Part shown: in pieces, positions 1 to 5,956 of the stretch
Layout of the letters: the number at the start of each line of letters is the position of its first letter
Numbering within the stretch: the first letter of the stretch is position 1
Source: a bacterium
Lineage (GTDB): Bacteria; Actinomycetota; Actinomycetes; Actinomycetales; Actinomycetaceae
DNA length: 5,956 bases
Direction: 5' to 3'
NCBI GenBank assembly: GCA_030544165.1
Contig: JAUNRP010000130.1
Coordinates: 1-5,956 of the forward strand
Notes under the pieces: generated by a model
Told to the model about the DNA's origin: nothing
The model's database searches: none
Seen by the model: the letters and a program-made list of their open reading frames with translations, nothing else
Position numbers and translations under genes: made by a program

Positions 1-39
1 TTGTGAGAGGTGCCCCTCGTGGGCCCCGACCTCTCACAA
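1..39. repeat. Perfect 11-bp inverted repeat (palindromic element)
   Basis: TTGTGAGAGGT at 1-11 is matched exactly by its reverse complement ACCTCTCACAA at 29-39. Inside the 17-base interval, GCCC (12-15) can pair with GGGC (21-24), so the folded form is a long stem with a small bulge. It lies about 235 bases past the clpC stop. An A run follows the right arm (to position 43) and no T-tract is visible, so it is not a textbook Rho-independent terminator on the plus strand. What follows on the minus strand is outside the window. It could be an interspersed palindromic repeat, an operator, or a terminator that works without a U-tract. Confidence 0.6.
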
Positions 40-79
40 AATCGGCAGAACCGGGGGCGGCGAGACGGGTCGAAGGCCC

Positions 80-220
80 CTGTCCGGCGCGGGTGGGGAG
101 TGAAGATGCACGGAGGCGAGATAACCGGCACCGACAGAAGGTAACTGGCGCGGGCGGACGGTTATAGGCACGTGCAAGAGGGAACCGGCGCGGGCGGGAG
201 GTGACAGCCGCGGGCGGGGT
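80..220. repeat. Degenerate 20-bp-period tandem repeat array
   Basis: Seven consecutive units of about 20 bases line up in register, beginning near 80, 101, 121, 141, 161, 181 and 201. An approximate consensus is GTAACCGGCGCGGGCGGAAG. The units at 141, 181 and 201 are closest to it (each carries a CGCGGGCGG core), and those at 101, 121 and 161 are more diverged. The first unit is one base out of register. A 20-base period is not a multiple of three and no convincing gene covers the region, so it is not a coding repeat. The unit at 161 contains the palindrome GCACGTGC. Together with the palindrome at 1-39 this explains most of the non-coding sequence after clpC. No terminator is visible between 221 and 273. 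Confidence 0.6.
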
Positions 221-273
221 TTGCTTGGTAGAGCTGGTCGAAGGTGTGTTGGCGGGCGGTGTGGGTGTGTTTC

Positions 274-2862
<2,589 letters not shown>

Positions 2863-2867
2863 GTGAG

Positions 2868-2874
2868 CCTCCTT
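2868..2874 (-). promoter_or_regulatory. Shine-Dalgarno sequence of clpC
   Basis: On the minus strand AAGGAGG is followed by five bases and then the ATG at 2862. This is a near-perfect anti-16S match at normal spacing and fixes the clpC start. It is the only strong Shine-Dalgarno in front of a gene in this window. Confidence 0.9.
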
Positions 2875-2898
2875 GGGCCGCTGACTTCCAGCAATGGT

Positions 2899-2925
2899 AA
2901 CGACGGGCGCGCGCAGGGACGTCCC
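2899..2925 (-). promoter_or_regulatory. Putative SigR/SigH-type promoter of clpC
   Basis: Read on the minus strand, GGGACG (2925-2920) is separated by 17 bases from CGTT (2902-2899). The actinobacterial SigR/SigH consensus, as I know it, is GGGAAT with 16-17 bases before CGTT, so the -10 and spacing fit and the -35 has two mismatches. A start near 2892 would leave a leader of about 30 bases, ample for the Shine-Dalgarno. clpC is a known member of SigR/SigH regulons in Streptomyces and Corynebacterium. The -35 lies within the perfect palindrome GGGACGTCCC (2916-2925). A TACCAT hexamer just downstream (about 2898-2893) is an alternative housekeeping -10 but has no good -35. Confidence 0.5.
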
Positions 2926-2926
2926 G

Positions 2927-2944
2927 TGTTCGCTGGAGGCGTGA
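2927..2944. promoter_or_regulatory. Putative ClgR operator upstream of clpC
   Basis: The sequence contains CGC (2931-2933), five bases, then GCG (2939-2941), flanked by GTT on the left. On the minus strand it reads CGCCTCCAGCGAAC. Compared with the ClgR consensus I know from corynebacteria, WNNWCGCYNANRGCGWWS, it keeps the CGC-N5-GCG core, the Y and R positions and the trailing AAC, with mismatches at the central A and the outer W. It ends two bases from the putative -35 element, a usual place for an activator. ClgR activates clp genes in several actinobacteria. The site fits between the dtd stop and the promoter. Confidence 0.5.
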
Positions 2945-2946
2945 GG

Positions 2947-3372
2947 TCAGGCCTCCACGAGCACCGTGACGGGCCCGTCCGCCACCATGTGGATCTCCAT
3001 CATGGCCCCGAACCTGCCGGTGGCCACCTCCAGCCCGCGCTCCCGCAGCGCCCCGGCCACGGCGTCCACCAGCGGTTCGGCCACCGGCCCCGGCGCGGCC
3101 GCGGACCAGCTCGGCCGCCTCCCCTTCCTGGTGGAGCCGTAGAGCGTGAACTGGGAGACCACCAGCACGGGCGCCCCGGCGCTCTCGCACGATTCCTCCC
3201 CGCGAAGGATCCTGAGTTCCGCGATCTTGCGGGCAACGACGCGAGCCCGCGCCTCGTCGTCGTCATGGGTGACCCCCACGAGCGCGAGGAGGCCCGGGCG
3301 GGAGATCTCGCCCACCACCTCGCCCTCCACGAGGACGGCGGCGCTGGCCACCCGCTGGAGGACGGCCCTCAC
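2947..3372 (-). CDS. dtd: D-aminoacyl-tRNA deacylase (Dtd)
   Basis: This small cytoplasmic homodimeric enzyme hydrolyses D-amino acids (and mischarged glycine) from tRNA, keeping them out of translation. The product is 141 residues, about the usual 145. It begins MRAVLQRV, as family members do. Both active-site signatures are present: SQFTLY at 73-78, followed by the typical TRKGRRPSW stretch, and the Gly-cis-Pro motif as GPVT at 133-136, preceded by FGAMMEIHMVAD. The start is GTG at 3372, fixed by the family N-terminus. There is no strong Shine-Dalgarno. The TGA of the upstream DUF2516 gene ends one base before this GTG, so translation is probably coupled and the two genes co-transcribed. 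clpC lies 84 bases downstream but has its own promoter signals. Confidence 0.97.
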   Translation of the reverse strand: MRAVLQRVASAAVLVEGEVVGEISRPGLLALVGVTHDDDEARARVVARKIAELRILRGEESCESAGAPVLVVSQFTLYGSTRKGRRPSWSAAAPGPVAEPLVDAVAGALRERGLEVATGRFGAMMEIHMVADGPVTVLVEA

Positions 3373-3373
3373 C

Positions 3374-3670
3374 TCACCACCGGCCCCGCACCGCCGGGCG
3401 CACGTCCGCGAGGTAGACGCCGGCGGGGAGCACGGCGAGCACGGTCAGGAAGAGGTTGGAGCCGCCCGGAGTGATCGGCAGGCCGAAGATGCCGAGGAGC
3501 ACCCCCACCATCAGGAGGATCATCCAGAACCCCTTGGTGCGCTTCCCGTAGGCCTCGTACATGGCGCCCGGGCGCCGCACCGCGTCCGCAAGGGCGTAGG
3601 CCTCGATCAGGAGCAGCGGGAGGGAGAGGAGCCAGAGGAGGCCGAGCATCAGGATGGCGTAGAGCTGCAC
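3374..3670 (-). CDS. DUF2516 family small membrane protein
   Basis: This 98-residue integral membrane protein has unknown function. Hydrophobic segments lie at about 3-24, 48-66 and 72-88. Features shared with DUF2516 proteins, as I remember them, are a KRTKGFW stretch before the second segment and the C-terminal YLADVRPAVRG. The start is uncertain. I chose GTG at 3670 because the first membrane helix then begins almost at once, as in relatives, and because a TACGCT hexamer sits six bases upstream, suggesting a leaderless transcript. The frame also opens at a TTG at 3709, giving 13 more residues (CPAPPAAQYAEG-like) that would run to within eight bases of the divergent Rieske start and lack a ribosome site. 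It is the first gene of a likely two-gene unit with dtd, from whose start codon it is separated by one base. Confidence 0.8.
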   Translation of the reverse strand: MQLYAILMLGLLWLLSLPLLLIEAYALADAVRRPGAMYEAYGKRTKGFWMILLMVGVLLGIFGLPITPGGSNLFLTVLAVLPAGVYLADVRPAVRGRW

Positions 3671-3676
3671 GCCCTC

Positions 3677-3682
3677 AGCGTA
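3677..3682 (-). promoter_or_regulatory. Putative -10 box, leaderless DUF2516-dtd transcript
   Basis: On the minus strand TACGCT (3682-3677, matching TANNNT) is followed by six bases and the GTG at 3670. Transcription would start at or next to the G of the start codon. The GAGGG just before GTG is too close to act as a Shine-Dalgarno. No clear -35 is visible. Confidence 0.4.
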
Positions 3683-3704
3683 CTGGGCGGCGGGCGGAGC
3701 GGGG

Positions 3705-3710
3705 CACAAT
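3705..3710 (+). promoter_or_regulatory. Putative -10 box, leaderless Rieske transcript
   Basis: CACAAT (one mismatch from TATAAT-type TANNNT at its first base) is followed by six bases and the GTG at 3717. No Shine-Dalgarno is at a usable distance from that GTG; the nearest GGAG (3696-3699) is 17 bases away. The -35 region (about 3682-3687) has no match to TTGACA and overlaps the -10 of the divergent DUF2516 promoter. Confidence 0.4.
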
Positions 3711-3716
3711 GGGTGG

Positions 3717-4124
3717 GTGAGCAGTTGCTATCCCCGCCGTACGGTCCTCAAGGGCGCCGCGCTCGGCGCCATCGCCCTCCCCGCCATCGCGGCGTGTTCG
3801 GACGGATCCGGGATCCTGGGCCGCACCCCCGAGCCGGGCGAGGTCCTGGCCGCCATCAAGGACCTCCCGGACGGCCAGCCCGTGGCCCTCACCACCGCCA
3901 AGGGCGTGCCCGTGATCCTGGCCCGCGAGGGAGATGAGGTGATGGCCTACTCCGCGGTGTGCCCCCACGGCGGCTGCGCGGTGCGCGTGGAGGTGGCCAA
4001 CCTCCTCTGCCCGTGCCACAACTCCCGGTTCGAGTTCGATGGCACCTTCATCTCCGGGCCCGCGAATTCGGACCTTCCCACCACGCCGATCGTCCTCGAG
4101 GACGGCAACGTGGTGACCGCCTAG
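3717..4124 (+). CDS. Tat-exported Rieske [2Fe-2S] lipoprotein
   Basis: This 135-residue protein is predicted to be folded with its cluster in the cytoplasm, exported by Tat and lipid-anchored outside the membrane. The N-terminus has the twin-arginine motif YPRRTVLK (R7-R8), a hydrophobic stretch AALGAIALPAIA and a lipobox IAAC with C27 as lipidation site. The Rieske fold has both cluster boxes: CPHGGC (C82, H84, C87) and CPCHNS (C98, C100, H101). C82, H84, C98 and H101 would bind the cluster, and C87-C100 would form the disulfide seen in high-potential Rieske proteins. It is too short to be QcrA of the cytochrome bc1 complex and lacks its transmembrane region, so the electron partner is unknown. 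It begins with GTG at 3717. It is transcribed divergently from DUF2516 and converges on ygfZ with a four-base overlap. Confidence 0.93.
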   Translation: MSSCYPRRTVLKGAALGAIALPAIAACSDGSGILGRTPEPGEVLAAIKDLPDGQPVALTTAKGVPVILAREGDEVMAYSAVCPHGGCAVRVEVANLLCPCHNSRFEFDGTFISGPANSDLPTTPIVLEDGNVVTA

Positions 4125-5284
4125 TTCTTCCCGAAACCCGCCGCCGGGTTGGGATTGCGCGCCCCGGAGCCGCGCAGCCCCGCGCCCGGCCGCTCTCCCG
4201 GGGTGGCGCTGGACCTGCCCTGGGCCGAGACGATCTCCTCCTGGGTGGCGGAAACCCGCGCGCTGCCCGGCTCCCCGCCGTCCGGATCCGGCACACTCGC
4301 CCTCACCACCAGCTCGGCATCCGGGCCCACCGAGCGCTTGAGGAGCGCCAGGGCGATCGGGCCGAGCTCGTGGTGCCGCGCCGCGGAGGTCACCACCCCG
4401 GCCTCCCGCTCCCCCGCGAACACCGGGTCCCCGGGGGCGGGGAGGGCCTCGGCGGAGCCGTCCAGGTGGAGGAAGGTGAGCCTGCGCGGGGGCCTGCCCA
4501 GGTTCACCACGCGTGCCACCGTCTCCTGGCCGCGATAGCAGCCCTTGTCCAGGTGCACGGCGGTGCGCAGCCAGTCCAGCTCGTGCGGGATGGAGCGCTC
4601 GTCCACCTCCCGCCCGAGCCGCGGCCGCCACGCCGCGATCCGCTCCGCCTCCAGCGCCCACGTCCCCGCGAGCACTCCCCCGGCACCGGTCCACCGCTCC
4701 GCGAGTTCGTCCAGCCCGGGACGGGAGGTGAGCACCAGCGCGAGGTCACGCCCGGCGGCAGGGTGAGCTGCGTCGTCGGGGCCGTAGGAGGCGCCGGTGG
4801 TGGCGGGCCACGGGTCCTGCCAGCGGGGGGCGGGGCCGAGCAGGTCCGCGAGCGCGGCTGGGGTGGAGCGCGGGTTTGCCACGGCGACGACGGCGCGATC
4901 CCCCGCCAGGGAGACCTCCACGCGCGCGGCGAACCGCATGCGTTCGAGGAACGTGACGAGGGGTGCGCCGCGGCCGGGTTCGGTGATGAGCCAGGTGGTG
5001 GCGCCGTCGTCGAGGAGGGCGGCGGCGTGCTCGATCTGGCCGGGCGGGGAGAGGATCAGGGTCTCGGTGGAGGTGCCGGGGGCGAGCGCGGCCACGTGCT
5101 GGGAGGTGAAGAGGTGGAGCCAGGTGAGGCGCTCGGGGCCCGTGATGGTGACCACCTCGAGCTGGGAGAGGTCCACCAGTGCTCTGCCGGACTCGAGCGC
5201 GCGGGCCTCGGCGGCGGGGTCGCCGTAGTGGAGGGCCACCCCGGCGTCCGGGCCGGTGCCCTCGAGGACGCCGCCAGGGAGCAT
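4121..5284 (-). CDS. ygfZ: YgfZ/GcvT-fold folate-binding Fe-S maintenance protein
   Basis: YgfZ proteins have the fold of the glycine-cleavage T protein, bind folate and help make or repair certain Fe-S enzymes. The diagnostic signature KGCYRGQE is at 247-254, with the conserved cysteine at C249. Further family features are a VDLSQLEVVTITGPERLTWLHLFTSQHV block (about 37-64), an LGREVDERSIPHELDWL stretch before the signature and GVVTSAARHHELGPIALALLKR (296-317). The 387 residues include a C-terminal tail (about 333-387) rich in Gly, Ser, Pro and Arg, likely disordered. The ATG at 5284 shares its A with the TGA of the upstream nitrobindin-like gene. A weak GAGG lies seven bases before it. The frame remains open further upstream, but that sequence is the out-of-frame nitrobindin-like gene. 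The stop overlaps the Rieske stop. Confidence 0.94.
   Translation of the reverse strand: MLPGGVLEGTGPDAGVALHYGDPAAEARALESGRALVDLSQLEVVTITGPERLTWLHLFTSQHVAALAPGTSTETLILSPPGQIEHAAALLDDGATTWLITEPGRGAPLVTFLERMRFAARVEVSLAGDRAVVAVANPRSTPAALADLLGPAPRWQDPWPATTGASYGPDDAAHPAAGRDLALVLTSRPGLDELAERWTGAGGVLAGTWALEAERIAAWRPRLGREVDERSIPHELDWLRTAVHLDKGCYRGQETVARVVNLGRPPRRLTFLHLDGSAEALPAPGDPVFAGEREAGVVTSAARHHELGPIALALLKRSVGPDAELVVRASVPDPDGGEPGSARVSATQEEIVSAQGRSSATPGERPGAGLRGSGARNPNPAAGFGKN
4129..4154. terminator. Hairpin at the convergent Rieske/ygfZ ends
   Basis: AACCCG (4135-4140), loop CCGC, then CGGGTT (4145-4150) form a perfect 6-bp stem. It extends through TCCC (4129-4132) pairing with GGGA (4151-4154) after a two-base bulge. 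It starts five bases after the Rieske stop, where a terminator is expected, but no T-tract follows. On the other strand it lies inside the last codons of ygfZ. U-less hairpins are proposed as terminators in actinobacteria; here that role is an inference. Confidence 0.4.
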
Positions 5285-5901
5285 CAGGAGGCCTCGGTGG
5301 CGGAGGGCTCGGTGCCGGCGGGGGCGTCCGGGACGCGGGAGAGGCGGGCGGAGGCGTAGGAGGAGAGCGGCTGGTCGAACGCGGCGAGGTCCCAGGCCCA
5401 CAGCAGGTCCCCCTGGACGAGCCCGAACATGCGGGTGGAGCCGGTGACGCGGGCGGCGGAGGGGGCGGAGATGACGGCATCGGTGGCGATATCGAGGCGG
5501 GGGCCGCGGGCCGCGCCGAGCCACAGGGAGAGGTGGCCGGCCGGATCGGCGGTGACCACCTCCAGCTCCACGTGGGAGCCGCCCTCCTCCTGCTGCGTGG
5601 TTGAGGTGGGGCGGACGTAGGAGGTCTCGGTGGACCACTGGGTGTGCTTGACCAGGTTGGCGTAGCCCTCGGAGCCGGCCATCTCGTGGTGGGTGGGGCC
5701 GGAGAGGCCGGGGTCCGCGGTCCAGATGGTGGAGACGGCGCGGAGGTAGGGGCCGCCGTCGTGGGTGATCTCCATCTCGGTGACGATTCCGCGTTCCTCG
5801 ATCCCCTCGTAGCCCAGCATCCCGAACCCCTGCCAGCGGCCCAGCAGCCAGGAGAGGGGGTAGAGCTCGGGGGCGAGGTCTTCGGGAAGGTGGAAGGTCA
5901 T
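5284..5901 (-). CDS. Nitrobindin-like FABP-family protein (lacks heme His)
   Basis: This 205-residue cytosolic protein should be a small ten-stranded beta-barrel of the THAP4/nitrobindin (DUF1794) family. True nitrobindins bind ferric heme and isomerise peroxynitrite. The signature GxWxGxG is present as GRWQGFG (21-27), and the C-terminal part has TRMFGLVQGDLLWAWDLA (156-173) followed by the terminal helix. In heme-binding members that helix carries the iron-ligating His in a PLxPHLSARLxRV-like context. Here the segment is PLSSYASARLSRV with Y182 at that position, so it fits the group called ferric nitrobindin-like, in which the ligand is missing. Its ligand is then unknown. The last 15 residues are a low-complexity tail. 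The ATG at 5901 has no Shine-Dalgarno but a TACCCT seven bases upstream. It overlaps ygfZ by one base and is first in that operon. Confidence 0.93.
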   Translation of the reverse strand: MTFHLPEDLAPELYPLSWLLGRWQGFGMLGYEGIEERGIVTEMEITHDGGPYLRAVSTIWTADPGLSGPTHHEMAGSEGYANLVKHTQWSTETSYVRPTSTTQQEEGGSHVELEVVTADPAGHLSLWLGAARGPRLDIATDAVISAPSAARVTGSTRMFGLVQGDLLWAWDLAAFDQPLSSYASARLSRVPDAPAGTEPSATEAS

Positions 5902-5908
5902 GGCACCG

Positions 5909-5914
5909 AGGGTA
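5909..5914 (-). promoter_or_regulatory. Putative -10 box, leaderless nitrobindin-ygfZ transcript
   Basis: On the minus strand TACCCT (5914-5909, matching TANNNT) is followed by seven bases and then the ATG at 5901, so transcription could begin on the A of the start codon. No Shine-Dalgarno is present in the 20 bases before the ATG. The upstream -35 region is extremely GC-rich and shows no match. Confidence 0.4.
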
Positions 5915-5920
5915 CCTGAG

Positions 5921-5956
5921 CGGCGCTGGGGGCGGCTCGGGCGGCGGCGCTGGGGG
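5921..5956. repeat. 12-bp direct repeat at the window edge
   Basis: CGGCGCTGGGGG occurs at 5921-5932 and again at 5945-5956, 24 bases apart, upstream of the nitrobindin-like gene. The second copy touches the window end, so the repeat may be longer. In such GC-rich sequence chance is a serious alternative. Confidence 0.35.

Noticed and set aside
1..43. Standard Rho-independent terminator at the palindrome
   Set aside because: No T-tract follows on the plus strand (A residues do), and the minus-strand downstream side is outside the window.
80..220. CRISPR array reading of the 20-bp repeats
   Set aside because: The units are contiguous and degenerate, with no unique spacers and no cas gene nearby.
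2881..2950. Imperfect inverted repeat CTGAC-TCCAGC (2881-2892) with GCTGGA-GTCAG (2932-2950)
   Set aside because: The arms are interrupted unequally and the loop is about 38 bases. It overlaps the better explained promoter and ClgR-like elements.
3671..3709. TTG start for the DUF2516 gene at 3709
   Set aside because: It adds 13 residues not expected before the first helix, has no ribosome site and collides with the divergent promoter. The GTG at 3670 is better supported, though not proven.
5285..5638. Upstream extension of ygfZ to 5638 (505 residues)
   Set aside because: The extra part is an Arg/Pro/His-rich out-of-frame reading of the nitrobindin-like gene. The ATG at 5284 overlaps that gene's stop as TGATG, a normal coupled start.
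5900..5956. Divergent plus-strand open frame starting at the ATG at 5900 and running off the window
   Set aside because: It reads only Arg/Gly/Trp-rich residues, overlaps the nitrobindin-like start codon and has no Shine-Dalgarno. It is too short to support a gene.

Overview
The window is from a GC-rich actinobacterium. The ClpC protein is of the mycobacterial/streptomycete ClpC1 type (it begins MFERFTDRARRVVVLAQEEA). The neighbours (a DUF2516 membrane protein, an actinobacterial nitrobindin-like protein, a GcvT-fold YgfZ and a Tat lipoprotein with a Rieske domain) and the regulatory signals agree with this. The genus cannot be fixed from the sequence. This is a housekeeping region: I see no transposase, integrase, phage gene, tRNA, rRNA or CRISPR array.

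Layout. Positions 1-273 are non-coding DNA downstream of clpC, with a perfect 11-bp inverted repeat at 1-39 and a degenerate 20-bp-period tandem repeat at about 80-220. Positions 274-2862 (minus) hold clpC. The 84-bp gap upstream of clpC contains a good Shine-Dalgarno, a SigR/SigH-like promoter and a ClgR-like operator. Next on the minus strand are dtd (D-aminoacyl-tRNA deacylase, 2947-3372) and a DUF2516 membrane protein (3374-3670), one base apart. A divergent plus-strand gene (3717-4124) encodes a Tat-exported Rieske [2Fe-2S] lipoprotein. It meets ygfZ (4121-5284, minus) tail to tail, both stop codons sharing one CTAG. ygfZ overlaps by one base the nitrobindin-like gene (5284-5901, minus), which heads the last operon.

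How the parts may work together. clpC supplies the ATPase of the Clp protease, and its upstream signals suggest induction by thiol-oxidative and proteolytic stress. dtd proofreads tRNA charging. The right half has a metal-cofactor flavour: a Rieske Fe-S protein, the Fe-S maintenance factor YgfZ and a nitrobindin-fold protein that has lost its heme-ligating histidine. That thematic link is an inference from adjacency.

Three transcription units (DUF2516-dtd, Rieske, nitrobindin-ygfZ) have a -10-like hexamer 6 or 7 bases before the start codon and little or no usable Shine-Dalgarno, suggesting leaderless mRNAs. clpC, with a strong Shine-Dalgarno and a short leader, is the contrast. The observations most worth checking are the clpC control region, the leaderless pattern with overlapping divergent promoters, the 20-bp repeat array and the His-to-Tyr change in the nitrobindin-like protein. 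I found no convincing undescribed multi-gene system.
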